DNA of 64,000 nt from Pedobacter sp014947265 (GCF_014947265.1 NZ_JADCNK010000007.1:1-64000); one strand, 5' to 3'. Shown: positions 1-8,249, numbered from the stretch's first letter. Notes: generated from the sequence alone by a model not told the origin. Translations and numbers: made by a program.

Positions 1-21
1 CTAGGTTCTAATAATAACGAT

Positions 22-118
22 TGTCATCTCAACTGGAATAGTGAAATTGATAGACTGTCAAGGCAGATTTCTCGACTACGTTGCACCCGTAGCTATCGGG
101 TCCGCTCGAATGATGATG
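22..118. repeat. palindromic intergenic repeat with nested hairpin
   Basis: An imperfect inverted repeat. The left arm (GTCATCTCAACTGGAAT, from 23) is mirrored by a right arm reading ATTTCTCGACTACG, interrupted, then CGCTCGAATGATGATG. The interruption at 81-102 is itself a hairpin (ACCCG, 7-nt loop, CGGGT, 85-101). The core resembles the dispersed CTCGACT/CGCTCGAAATGAC type of repeat common between genes in Bacteroidota. No coding capacity seen. Confidence 0.5.
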
Positions 119-162
119 CGGGTGGAATTTCGCTACCAATTACGGCGTCTCGTGTTAAGATT

Positions 163-366
163 TTACAACATTGCTCCAGGCAATTTTCCCATTTCATGGA
201 TGCATCCGAAAGAATGAAATTTTCTTTTGTGGATTTTATTAAAATGGTTTGAAGATTCGAAAGAAAACGGATTGAAGATAAATTTGTAAATGTGTTTTCT
301 TTTTTCGTTTAATTTTTCTTCCAATTTTGCATTTTCCAGATTTTGAGTGTTGTTGTTCTTTTCCAT
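163..366 (-). CDS. small hypothetical protein (doubtful)
   Basis: A 67-residue reading frame beginning MEKNNNTQNLENAKLEEKL, rich in Asn, Lys and Glu in its first half and in Phe/His/Lys in its second half. I recognise no domain, signal peptide or membrane segment. No TAnnTTTG promoter element is visible just upstream, and the frame lies beside a palindromic repeat, so it may be a remnant of a longer gene or a chance frame. The start was chosen because it is the only ATG with an open frame. Confidence 0.25.
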   Translation of the reverse strand: MEKNNNTQNLENAKLEEKLNEKRKHIYKFIFNPFSFESSNHFNKIHKRKFHSFGCIHEMGKLPGAML

Positions 367-645
367 GACGATATAGGTTATTGAAAACCTGGTGGGTTTT
401 CAGGGTTAACAATTTTAATACTTAATAAAAGCTTTTTTAAAATTTGCTTAACCTTATACCATTGGGGTTCTGATAAGGTTTCGTTCTGGAACTACATTAA
501 AATGGCGTGGATTGCCTTATGTTTAATTAAATTTAAGCTTAATTTTTGAGTTTTGCAAATTATTTTTTGGGAGTTAAATATTATTGCGCTAAAAATCTAA
601 AGGGCATTTTTTAGAAATCAGCCCCAGTGGCATTTAGGTAGATAT

Positions 646-877
646 AGTCCTGCTCTTTACTTTACTCCGCTCCGTGTTCGTTCCGATCAGGTTTAAGTGT
701 CACAGCCTGCAATGCTATTTAGGTTTGCAGGGCGCAGCGAATTTGTTTTTAAAATGAATTCTTCTGTTGCTTCATACAACCTTAAATAGCAGCAACATCT
801 TAATGGAGTTAAACCTGATTGAAGCGGATACCGGCCAAGTGCTTAAGGCCTGCAGGCGTATAAGCGTAAAGCAGGAC
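646..877. repeat. imperfect inverted-repeat element in a gene-free stretch
   Basis: This lies in the 367-987 stretch, where no convincing gene is seen. The left arm starts GTCCTGCTCTTTAC and ends GATCAGGTTTAA; the right arm starts TTAAACCTGATTGAAGCGGA and ends GCGTAAAGCAGGAC, so the ends are near-perfect mirror images. An inner pair, GCTATTTAGGTTTG against ACCTTAAATAGC, sits around 713-790. A one-armed relative occurs at 14416-14474. It is likely a dispersed palindromic element; it encodes nothing recognisable. Confidence 0.5.
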
Positions 878-937
878 GAACATTAAATGAATTACTGCAC
901 ATGCTTTTCAGAAAAAAATGATTAATGGTTTGCCCAC

Positions 938-964
938 AAAAAAAGTCCCGATTTTCACCGGGAC
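938..964 (-). terminator. intrinsic terminator after cysteine desulfurase
   Basis: On the minus strand a GTCCCG/CGGGAC stem with an 8-nt loop is followed by seven T residues. It lies 24 bases past the stop codon of the cysteine desulfurase gene. Confidence 0.85.
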
Positions 965-987
965 GCTCCTATTTGGTTAATGATATT

Positions 988-2136
988 TTAAGCTAAAGCA
1001 TTCTGCTTCACTACCATTTTAACTTTTTCGATTACGTAATCCAAATCCTCTTTAGTGGTATATTTACTAAATGAAAAACGCACTGATGGACGGTTTGGAT
1101 CGGCATTGATACCATTTAGCACATGCGAGCCTATATTTGAACCTGAAGAACATGCACTACCGCCTGAAGCGCAGATACCATTGATATCCAAATTGAACAA
1201 TAACATATCGGCCATGTCCATTTCAGGGAAAGAAACATTTAGTACTGTATATAAACTTTTATCGGCATCGGTTTCGCCATTAAAGCCAATACCTGGGATT
1301 TCGGCAATTAATTGTGTTTTTAGATAATCTTTTAAGCCCTGAATGTATAATTGATGCTGATCCATTTCTGCATAAGCAATTTCTAAGGCTTTAGCTAAAC
1401 CCACAATACCATATACATTTTCGGTACCGCCACGCATATTGCGCTCTTGTGAACCGCCGTAAATCATTGGTGGGATTTTAATATTGCTGTTTACGTATAA
1501 AAAACCAACGCCTTTAGGTCCGTGAAGTTTATGTGCAGCACACACAATAAAATGTGCTTTAAGCTCGCGTACATTGTGTGGATAATGGCCCATAGTCTGA
1601 ACGGTATCGGCATGGTAAATAGCATTGTATTTCTCGCAGATATCGCCAACTTTAACCATATCGGTTAGTGTACCCAATTCGTTATTGGCATGCATCAATG
1701 AAACGAAAGTACGCTCGTTATTTTGAAGCAGTTCTTCTAAATGGTTATAATCGATATTTCCTTTTTCACCAATATTAACGAAACTTAATTTATCGATCTC
1801 GCCATTTTTAAGCATCGTATTTAAGGTATGCTCAACAGCATGGTGCTCTATTTTTGAAGTTATAGCATGTTTAATGCCATAAGCTGAAATTCCGCAACGG
1901 ATAGCTGTATTATCGGCCTCTGTGCCTCCGGAAGTAAAAAATATCTCAGACGGAGATGCATTTAACAGACCTGAAACGGTTTTACGGGCTTTCTCCACGA
2001 GTGTTCTCACCTCACGGCCAAGTGCATGAATGGCAGATGGGTTACCAAAGTAATTTTCCATCACATTTGTCATTTCTGCGATTACTGCTGCATCTAAAGG
2101 CGTTGTGGCCGCATTATCTAAATAGACCCTTTTCAT
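988..2136 (-). CDS. cysteine desulfurase, NifS/IscS family
   Basis: A PLP-dependent class V aminotransferase fold enzyme that takes sulfur from L-cysteine as a persulfide for Fe-S cluster and thio-cofactor assembly, in the cytoplasm. The 382-residue length is typical. Visible motifs: N-terminal YLDNAATTP substrate loop, SGGTEADN near residue 69, HADTVQ near 175, the PLP-binding lysine in AAHKLHGPKG (Lys203) and the mobile catalytic loop CASGGSACSSGS with the persulfide Cys329. The extended loop and GGTENV motif point to the IscS/NifS branch rather than SufS. It stands alone, with its own terminator at 938-964; no IscU or regulator is adjacent, so the exact symbol is left open. On the minus strand CATCTTTG, one base off the TAnnTTTG consensus, lies about 30 bases upstream. 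Confidence 0.93.
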   Translation of the reverse strand: MKRVYLDNAATTPLDAAVIAEMTNVMENYFGNPSAIHALGREVRTLVEKARKTVSGLLNASPSEIFFTSGGTEADNTAIRCGISAYGIKHAITSKIEHHAVEHTLNTMLKNGEIDKLSFVNIGEKGNIDYNHLEELLQNNERTFVSLMHANNELGTLTDMVKVGDICEKYNAIYHADTVQTMGHYPHNVRELKAHFIVCAAHKLHGPKGVGFLYVNSNIKIPPMIYGGSQERNMRGGTENVYGIVGLAKALEIAYAEMDQHQLYIQGLKDYLKTQLIAEIPGIGFNGETDADKSLYTVLNVSFPEMDMADMLLFNLDINGICASGGSACSSGSNIGSHVLNGINADPNRPSVRFSFSKYTTKEDLDYVIEKVKMVVKQNALA

Positions 2137-2265
2137 TTCTATGAATATTTAAAAGTTTTTGTTGCAAAGATGCCTTGTTAAGGGCAAGCTCTGATTTAAA
2201 TGCCCAAGGTTTAATCATTATATTAAACCCTGAACAGGTATGCTTGATCCTGAAACCTTAAAAGA

Positions 2266-3651
2266 TTAAAGGTGTAATATTTCTTTAATGTCAGAAATAA
2301 TTTTGTTAGCCAAATTCTCGGCAATGGTTTCATTTTCTGCCTCACTGTAAATCCTGATGATCGGTTCCGTATTAGAGCGGCGCAAATGTACCCAGGTTTT
2401 ATCAAATTCTATCTTCAAACCATCAATAGTGCTGTAAGGCTGATTTTTATATTTCTCTTCTACCTGTTTCAATAAATTATCGATATCCATTTCTGGCGTA
2501 AGGGTAATCTTATTTTTAGAGATGTAGTATTGAGGATAGCTGGCCCGAAGTACAGAAATAGATTTACCAAACTTAGCCAAATGTGTTAAAAATAAAGCAA
2601 TACCCACCAAAGCATCTCTACCATAATGCGATTCAGGATAAATGATTCCACCATTACCTTCACCACCGATTATGGCATTCGTCTCTTTCATTTTGTTAAC
2701 TACGTTTACCTCACCTACTGCCGATGCATTGTATTCAGCACCTGCTTTTTCGGTTACATCGCGTAAAGCACGGGTTGATGAAAGATTGGAAACTGTGTTT
2801 CCAGGTGTGTTTTTCAATACATAATCGGCAACAGCAACTAAAGTATATTCTTCGCCAAACATGCTGCCATCTTCGTTTACAAAACATAAACGATCAACAT
2901 CAGGGTCTACTACAATACCTAAATTTGCGTTCTGTTTTTGAACTTCTTTCGATATTTCAGTTAAGTTTTCAGGAAGTGGTTCAGGATTGTGCGGAAAATA
3001 TCCGTCTGGTGTACAATATAATTCTACTACCTTATTCACTCCCAAAGCTTTTAATAAAGCAGGAATAAAAATACCGCCGGTTGAATTTACACAATCGATT
3101 ACTATTTTAAAATCAGCTTTTTTAATTGCCTCAACATCAACCAATGGTAAGGCTAAAACTTTATCGATGTGTTTTTGAAGATAAGTATCGTTTTTTATTA
3201 CTTTACCTAGTTTATCTACCTCAGCGAAGTCAAAATCAGCACTTTCTGCTAAATCTAAAACTTCTTTGCCATCTGCATCGCTAATAAATTCTCCACTGGC
3301 ATTTAATAATTTTAAGGCATTCCATTGTTTTGGGTTATGGCTTGCGGTTAAAATGATTCCACCTCCTGCTTTTTCATCAGGCACCGCAACTTCTACCGTT
3401 GGCGTAGTAGATAAACCTAAATCGATTACCTCAATACCCAGGCCTTGTAGCGTTCCAATAACCAGATTATTCACCATCTCACCCGAAATACGTGCATCGC
3501 GACCTAAAACTATTCTTTTATTGCCTGTTTTTTGTATCACCCAGCTACCGAAGGCAGCCGTAAATTTAACAATATCAAATGGCGTTAAGCCGTCTCCGGC
3601 CCTTCCACCGATGGTTCCCCGTATTCCTGAAATCGATTTTATTAAAGTCAC
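2266..3651 (-). CDS. glmM: phosphoglucosamine mutase
   Basis: Interconverts glucosamine-6-phosphate and glucosamine-1-phosphate, feeding UDP-GlcNAc for peptidoglycan and LPS. The alpha-D-phosphohexomutase domains are in order: SGIRGTIGG at the N-terminus, the phosphoserine loop TASHNP (Ser104), the metal site DPDVDR (249-254), the sugar loop GEGNGG (330-335) and the phosphate-binding RRSNTEPIIRIY near the C-terminus. I take the GTG at 3651 as start (461 residues). An ATG at 3723 would add a hydrophobic, non-conserved stretch, and a good -7 promoter element (3673-3680) lies inside that extension, so it cannot be in the mRNA if that promoter is used. A phosphomannomutase/phosphoglucomutase role is the main alternative within this superfamily. 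Confidence 0.88.
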   Translation of the reverse strand: MTLIKSISGIRGTIGGRAGDGLTPFDIVKFTAAFGSWVIQKTGNKRIVLGRDARISGEMVNNLVIGTLQGLGIEVIDLGLSTTPTVEVAVPDEKAGGGIILTASHNPKQWNALKLLNASGEFISDADGKEVLDLAESADFDFAEVDKLGKVIKNDTYLQKHIDKVLALPLVDVEAIKKADFKIVIDCVNSTGGIFIPALLKALGVNKVVELYCTPDGYFPHNPEPLPENLTEISKEVQKQNANLGIVVDPDVDRLCFVNEDGSMFGEEYTLVAVADYVLKNTPGNTVSNLSSTRALRDVTEKAGAEYNASAVGEVNVVNKMKETNAIIGGEGNGGIIYPESHYGRDALVGIALFLTHLAKFGKSISVLRASYPQYYISKNKITLTPEMDIDNLLKQVEEKYKNQPYSTIDGLKIEFDKTWVHLRRSNTEPIIRIYSEAENETIAENLANKIISDIKEILHL

Positions 3652-3672
3652 TGTATATAATTTGATGAGGCT

Positions 3673-3680
3673 CAAAAATA
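3673..3680 (-). promoter_or_regulatory. -7 promoter element for glmM
   Basis: The minus strand reads TATTTTTG, matching the Bacteroidota TAnnTTTG element. A transcript would start near 3667, about 16 bases before the GTG codon, which supports that start. Confidence 0.5.
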
Positions 3681-3988
3681 AGAAAAAAAACAAGATAGCT
3701 GCTATTTTACCCAGCTTCTGCAAGTTAATTTACATTGTTTTTATATCTATAAACACCATGTAATTAGTAGAGATAAGCTTCAATATCAAAATCAAAGATA
3801 TGTTCTATTTTGAGTTCTTATTAAAAAACAGGCATCCTATCAACCGGCGTATTAAAACCTTAATAATTTATTACATCAGGTACATCTGCGATTCAATCTC
3901 CGCAAAGCACAACCACTGGCTTATTAATTTCTATGCAATAATGTTGCATAAAACACCACTCGAAACTTTACTAGCGATTGTAAAACCT

Positions 3989-3996
3989 TATATTTG
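3989..3996 (+). promoter_or_regulatory. -7 promoter element for the methyltransferase-PAP2-ZIP operon
   Basis: TATATTTG, a perfect TAnnTTTG, 30 bases before the ATG at 4026. It lies in the 374-base gap between the divergent glmM and methyltransferase genes, where nothing else is recognised. Confidence 0.55.
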
Positions 3997-4025
3997 CATC
4001 TTTTTAAGATACAAACGGCTTTTAT

Positions 4026-4757
4026 ATGCAGCGCAAGTGGTTTCAATATTGGTTTAATTCGCCATATTATCATATTCTTTACCAACAACGAAATGATGCT
4101 GAAGCCGAATTCTTCATTGATAAACTCACGGATTACCTTCATCCAAAAGCCGATGCTAAAATGCTCGATATTGCCTGCGGAAAAGGCCGGCATTCTATTT
4201 ACCTGAATAAAAAAGGCTTTGATGTTACGGGGATAGATTTATCAGAACAAAGCATAAAATATGCCAGGCAATTTGAAAACAGCAAATTACACTTCCTTGT
4301 TCACGATATGCGGAGGCTTTTTTACATCAATTATTTTGATGTAGCTTTAAACCTGTTTACCAGTTTTGGTTATTTTGATACAGAAAAAGACCACGTAAAT
4401 GCGCTTAAAACTTTTCGTAAATGTTTAACCGCCGATGGGATTTTGGTGCTGGATTATTTTAACACTGAAAAGATTATCCGCAATTTAAATTCCTGTGAAA
4501 CAAAATCATTAGATGGCATCACTTTTCACATCACCAAAAACATTATCGATGGGAAAATTATTAAAAAGATAAATTTCGAAGACAAGCAAAAAGTGTATCA
4601 TTTCGAAGAGCGGGTACAGGCATTTAGCTTTGAAGATTTTGAACGGATGTTGAGCAAAGCGGGGATGGTTATCAAAAAAACATTTGGCAATTATGACTTA
4701 GCTGATTTTGACGAAAACAGCTCAGACCGATTAATTTTAATCTGTAAAAAAGCATGA
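4026..4757 (+). CDS. class I SAM-dependent methyltransferase
   Basis: A 243-residue soluble protein of the Methyltransf_25/11 type. SAM-binding motif I is MLDIACGKGRHS (residues 46-57), with the acidic end of strand beta2 in VTGIDLSE and a motif II region around HDMRRLFYINYFDVALNLF. The substrate cannot be read from the sequence; small molecules, lipids and tRNA are all possible. It is first in a three-gene plus-strand set with PAP2 and ZIP genes and overlaps the PAP2 gene by 4 bases (ATGA), so translation is probably coupled. The neighbourhood of a lipid phosphatase hints at envelope lipid or isoprenoid chemistry, but that is inference. Confidence 0.8.
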   Translation: MQRKWFQYWFNSPYYHILYQQRNDAEAEFFIDKLTDYLHPKADAKMLDIACGKGRHSIYLNKKGFDVTGIDLSEQSIKYARQFENSKLHFLVHDMRRLFYINYFDVALNLFTSFGYFDTEKDHVNALKTFRKCLTADGILVLDYFNTEKIIRNLNSCETKSLDGITFHITKNIIDGKIIKKINFEDKQKVYHFEERVQAFSFEDFERMLSKAGMVIKKTFGNYDLADFDENSSDRLILICKKA

Positions 4758-5317
4758 TAGAAAGCATACAGCAATTTGACGTAGAATTGTTTTTGAAAAT
4801 CCACCGCGGACTTTCAAACAGCTTTTTTGATTGGCTGATGCCTTTAATGCGCAACCGCTTTTTCTGGTCGCCACTTTACCTTTTTATTGTTGTTTTTTGC
4901 ATTAAGCAATACAAAAAACAAGGCTATTATATCATTGGAATGGTGCTGTTCACTTTTGCCATGGGTGATTTAATTGCCTCCAGGGTTGTAAAACCCTGGG
5001 TATCACGTGTGAGACCTTGCAATGATTTAAGCTTAGCTAACGACATTATCCATCGCGTACCCTGTGGAAGCGGCTTGAGTTTCCCATCGGCTCACGCTAC
5101 CAATCATTTTGCTATAGCTGTTTTTTTAATCTGCATTTTTTACAGCAGATGGAAACCTATTTTACCTATTGGCCTACTTTGGGCATTTATTATCAGTTTT
5201 GCTCAGGTATATGTTGGCGTTCATTACCCTGTCGATGTAACAACCGGCGCCTTATTAGGAATCACAATTGGCATGATTTGTTCGAAAATATTTAAAAAAT
5301 TACAACCTGATTTTTAA
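4754..5317 (+). CDS. PAP2-family membrane phosphatase
   Basis: An integral membrane phosphatase of the PAP2/phosphatidic-acid-phosphatase type, which releases phosphate from lipid or isoprenoid phosphates. The three signature motifs are visible: K-x6-RP as KPWVSRVRP (80-88), PSAH (111-114) in place of the common PSGH, and the final motif within SFAQVYVGVHYPVD (about 148-161) carrying the catalytic His and Asp. Hydrophobic segments occur at about 38-50, 58-76, 115-131, 135-153 and 163-178. Length (187) is usual for the short bacterial form; an undecaprenyl-diphosphatase-like role is possible. It overlaps the methyltransferase by 4 bases and is followed 3 bases later by the ZIP transporter. Confidence 0.85.
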   Translation: MIESIQQFDVELFLKIHRGLSNSFFDWLMPLMRNRFFWSPLYLFIVVFCIKQYKKQGYYIIGMVLFTFAMGDLIASRVVKPWVSRVRPCNDLSLANDIIHRVPCGSGLSFPSAHATNHFAIAVFLICIFYSRWKPILPIGLLWAFIISFAQVYVGVHYPVDVTTGALLGITIGMICSKIFKKLQPDF

Positions 5318-5320
5318 CCT

Positions 5321-6037
5321 ATGGAAATCTGGAAACTTTGCGTACTCTTTTTCTGTGCCTTTTTAGGCGGAACGGCTATCTTTTTGGTTAAAAGTGATAA
5401 ATCTAAATTACTTAAACTGATTTTATCTTTCAGTGGCGCCTATTTATTTGCCATTACAGTTTTACATTTAATTCCAGATGCCTACAGCGGGCCTGACAAA
5501 ACTGAAATTGGTATATTCATACTGATTGGTTTCCTTTTGCAGATCTTCTTAGAGCAATTTTCAGAAGGTGTAGAACATGGCCATATCCATAAACATCATG
5601 ACGGGCATGTTTTCCCTTTCGGGATTATGATCAGTTTGTGTTTACATGCCTTTTTAGAAGGGATGCCCTTGGCAAAAGAGCAACATAATGAATTGATTTT
5701 CGGGATTTCGCTACACCATATCCCTGCAGCGTTTGCATTAGCGAGTATATTAATGCAAAACCATTATAAGAAAGGTAGCATTGTATTTTACCTGATTGTT
5801 TTTGCGATTATGGCACCCCTTGGCTTTTATGTAAGCGTTGGCTTAAGTAACGGTACTATTGGTGGCCTTGATGCTTATTTCAATAAAATTATGGGCATTG
5901 TAATTGGCATTTTCTTACACATTTCTACCACCATTTTATTCGAATCGAGTGCCGATCATAAAATCAATACCCGCAAAATGATTGCCGTTTTATTGGGCAT
6001 TGGTGTAGCATTGATTGGTTTCTTTGCCGGACACTAG
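5321..6037 (+). CDS. ZIP-family metal transporter
   Basis: A 238-residue inner-membrane divalent cation (Zn/Fe type) transporter with about seven to eight hydrophobic segments. Diagnostic features are HLIPDA (residues 49-54, the TM4-like metal site), a histidine-rich cytoplasmic loop EHGHIHKHHDGH (85-96) and LHHIPAAFALASIL in the following core helix, where the histidines and Pro are the family signature. It is the last gene of the three-gene plus-strand cluster, starting 3 bases after the PAP2 stop. The metal specificity cannot be decided from the sequence. Confidence 0.88.
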   Translation: MEIWKLCVLFFCAFLGGTAIFLVKSDKSKLLKLILSFSGAYLFAITVLHLIPDAYSGPDKTEIGIFILIGFLLQIFLEQFSEGVEHGHIHKHHDGHVFPFGIMISLCLHAFLEGMPLAKEQHNELIFGISLHHIPAAFALASILMQNHYKKGSIVFYLIVFAIMAPLGFYVSVGLSNGTIGGLDAYFNKIMGIVIGIFLHISTTILFESSADHKINTRKMIAVLLGIGVALIGFFAGH

Positions 6038-6132
6038 TTCGGCTGGCGGTTTGCAGTTGGCAGTTTCCGATTAGACTATTTGTCAATTAACCGATTTGAA
6101 CAGTTAATCAATTGACCAAGGAAATATTCGTG

Positions 6133-6151
6133 TTAAACGTTTAATCGTTTA
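6133..6151 (+). promoter_or_regulatory. conserved leader element, copy 1
   Basis: TTAAACGTTTAATCGTTTA, containing a CGTTTA-AT-CGTTTA direct repeat, 40 bases before the first Uma2 gene. It is immediately followed by TACATTTA, close to the -7 element TAnnTTTG, so it occupies the upstream promoter region. Confidence 0.45.
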
Positions 6152-6191
6152 TACATTTAGCCTTTATAAAAAAACATCTGTAAATTCGTAT

Positions 6192-6785
6192 ATGGATGAG
6201 ATTGTAAATGAACCTGTTGTGGCCTATCAAAAAAGGCACTATACTGTTGAAGAATACCTGGAGATGGAAAAGGTATCAACAGAAAAACATGAATATTTCC
6301 AGGGAGAGATATTTACAATGTCTGGTGCTGGCGATAACCACAATGAGATTTTCAGCAACGTTTTTATAGAAATAGGCAACAAACTTAAAGGCAAGCCATG
6401 CAGACCCTATGGAAGTGATAAACGGATGAATATTCCCGAGAATACATTATTCACTTACCCCGATATTTCGATTTATTGCAATGGTTTAACGCATAGCGAT
6501 GTTGACGAAGACACCTCAATTTTACCAACTGTAATCATCGAAATCCATTCACCTTCAACCAAAAATTATGATAAAGGCAAGAAGTTTAATCTCTATAAAG
6601 ATATTCCTTCGTTAAAAGAATACATTATGATCGATTCGCAATCTATTTTGGTTGAAGCTTATTACATTGATCATGAGCAAAATTGGGTACTCAATAAACA
6701 TGAAGAACTTACTGATGTGCTAAGTTTTGTTTCGATGGGGTTCGATGTAGCGCTAAGCGATATCTATTATTATGTTACCTTTTGA
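6192..6785 (+). CDS. Uma2-family endonuclease-like protein, copy 1
   Basis: One of three tandem 197-residue paralogues of the Uma2 (DUF820) family, which has the PD-(D/E)xK nuclease fold. Uma2 proteins are common as multi-copy genes of unclear biological role. The nuclease core is visible: Asp91 in YPDISIYC, Glu117 in VIIEIHSPSTKNYD and lysines in the following KGKKFNLYKD, then the conserved LKEYIMID. This copy has His119 where the other two have Leu, inside the catalytic strand, so its activity may differ. Residues 1-27 are identical to copy 2 and the C-terminal tail GFDVALSDIYYYVTF is also shared, while residues 30-75 and 98-110 vary. Each copy has its own promoter-like leader. Confidence 0.85.
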   Translation: MDEIVNEPVVAYQKRHYTVEEYLEMEKVSTEKHEYFQGEIFTMSGAGDNHNEIFSNVFIEIGNKLKGKPCRPYGSDKRMNIPENTLFTYPDISIYCNGLTHSDVDEDTSILPTVIIEIHSPSTKNYDKGKKFNLYKDIPSLKEYIMIDSQSILVEAYYIDHEQNWVLNKHEELTDVLSFVSMGFDVALSDIYYYVTF

Positions 6786-6871
6786 AATCGGAGATCTTAA
6801 CTTTATTTATTTTAACTGTTAAAGCGAAAACTCAAAAGCTTGTGAAATAACTAGTTAACACAATATCCGTG

Positions 6872-6890
6872 TTAAACGTTTAATCGTTTA
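6872..6890 (+). promoter_or_regulatory. conserved leader element, copy 2
   Basis: The same 19 bases as at 6133-6151, again exactly 40 bases before the start codon, followed by TATATTTA (one base off TAnnTTTG). Confidence 0.45.
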
Positions 6891-6930
6891 TATATTTAAC
6901 CTTTTCAAAAAAACATCTGTAAATTCGTAT

Positions 6931-7524
6931 ATGGATGAGATTGTAAATGAACCTGTTGTAGCCTATCAAAAAAGGCATTACACTGTTGAAGAATACCTGG
7001 AGATGGAAAAAGCATCAACAGAAAAGCATGAATATTTTCTGGGAGAGATATTCGCCATGTCTGGTGCTGGCTTTAACCATAATCTTATCTTTTCAAATGT
7101 TTTCGGGGTTCTTGCTCATAAACTAAAAGGATCTAAATGTATTCCGTTTGGCAGCGATATGAGAATGAATGTTCCAGAAAATATGCTATTTACTTATCCT
7201 GATATTTCCATTTATTGCAACGAAATTAAACATTTAAATGAAGATGAAGACACTATTTTGCAGCCAACTGTCATCATCGAAATCCTTTCGCCTTCGACAA
7301 AAAACTATGATAGGGGCAAAAAATTCACACTTTATAAAGATATTCCTTCGCTAAAAGAATACATCATGATCGATTCAGAATCGGTCTCGGTGGAGGCTTA
7401 TTATATCGATGAAGAAAAGAATTGGGCGCTCAATCAACAGAAAGAGCTTTCTGAGGCATTAACCTTTGTTTCGATGGGGTTCGATGTAGCGCTAAGCGAT
7501 ATTTATTATTATGTTACCTTTTGA
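6931..7524 (+). CDS. Uma2-family endonuclease-like protein, copy 2
   Basis: Second of the tandem set; 197 residues with the PD-(D/E)xK-like core intact: Asp91 in YPDISIYC, Glu117 in VIIEILSPSTKNYD and the lysine-rich segment after it. The N-terminus equals copy 1, whereas residues 125-180 (NYDRGKKF through QQKELSEALTFVSMG) are nearly identical to copy 3. The gene is therefore a mosaic of its two neighbours, consistent with gene conversion or unequal exchange. Its middle segment, GFNHNLIFSNVFGVLAHKL, is unique. The 146-base spacer before it and the 131-base spacer after it are also related to each other (both begin with the sequence around GAAATCGGAGATCTTAAC). Confidence 0.85.
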   Translation: MDEIVNEPVVAYQKRHYTVEEYLEMEKASTEKHEYFLGEIFAMSGAGFNHNLIFSNVFGVLAHKLKGSKCIPFGSDMRMNVPENMLFTYPDISIYCNEIKHLNEDEDTILQPTVIIEILSPSTKNYDRGKKFTLYKDIPSLKEYIMIDSESVSVEAYYIDEEKNWALNQQKELSEALTFVSMGFDVALSDIYYYVTF

Positions 7525-7597
7525 AATCGGAGATCTTAACTCTATTTGTTTTAATTATTAAAGCGCAACCCGAACACCTGTTAAAACAAAAGCCGTT

Positions 7598-7616
7598 TTA
7601 AACGTTTAATCGTTTA
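7598..7616 (+). promoter_or_regulatory. conserved leader element, copy 3
   Basis: The third copy of the 19-base element, 39 bases before the third Uma2 gene. The -7 region after it is less conserved than in the other two copies. Confidence 0.4.
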
Positions 7617-7655
7617 TTTATTATATGTTCAATTATAATTCAGGTAAATTAGTAT

Positions 7656-8249
7656 ATGGAAAATATTGTAGATGAACCAGCAGTAGCCTATCAAAAAAGG
7701 CATTATACTGTTGAAGAATATCTAGAGATGGAAAAAGAAGCGACAGTTAAACATGAATATTACCAAGGTGAGATATTTGCGATGTCTGGAGCCGGAGATA
7801 ATCATAATTGGCTGTTTTCTAATATTTTTTTAGCAGTTGGCGGCAAATTAAAAGGGAAGTCATGCCACATTTTTGGAAGTGATAAGCGGATGAACATTCC
7901 CGAGAATAGTTTATTCACCTATCCGGATATCTCTATCTATTGTAACGATATAAAACATATTGATATTGATGAAGACACCTCAATTTTACCAACAGTAATC
8001 ATCGAAATCCTTTCACCTTCGACAAAAAACTATGATAGGGGCAAAAAATTTAACCTTTATAAAGATATTCCTTCGTTAAAAGAATACATTATGATCGATT
8101 CAGAATCGGTCTCGGTAGAGGCTTATTATATCGATGAAGAAAAGAATTGGGTGCTCAATCAACAGAAAGAGCTTTCTGAGGCATTAACCTTTGTTTCGAT
8201 GGGATTCGATATAGCTTTAAGCGATATTTATGATCATTGTTCGCTTTAA
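7656..8249 (+). CDS. Uma2-family endonuclease-like protein, copy 3
   Basis: Third paralogue, 197 residues, starting MENIVDEPAVAYQKRHYTVE. The catalytic-type residues of the Uma2 fold (Asp91, Glu117 with EILS, following lysines) are present. The C-terminal third matches copy 2 almost exactly, but the last residues read IYDHCSL instead of IYYYVTF, so the right border of the duplicated unit falls inside this gene. Its middle segment (GDNHNWLFSNIFLAVGGKL) differs from both siblings. As with other Uma2 genes, the target is unknown; nothing nearby suggests a methyltransferase partner, so a classical restriction-modification role is unlikely. Confidence 0.85.
   Translation: MENIVDEPAVAYQKRHYTVEEYLEMEKEATVKHEYYQGEIFAMSGAGDNHNWLFSNIFLAVGGKLKGKSCHIFGSDKRMNIPENSLFTYPDISIYCNDIKHIDIDEDTSILPTVIIEILSPSTKNYDRGKKFNLYKDIPSLKEYIMIDSESVSVEAYYIDEEKNWVLNQQKELSEALTFVSMGFDIALSDIYDHCSL

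Noticed and set aside
3652..3723. N-terminal extension of GlmM by 24 residues from an upstream ATG
   Set aside because: The extension is hydrophobic and not expected in the family, and a -7 promoter element lies inside it; the GTG at 3651 precedes the conserved KSISGIRG start.
6192..8249. Uma2 genes as a restriction-modification system
   Set aside because: No methyltransferase or specificity gene is adjacent; Uma2 proteins are usually found alone in many copies.
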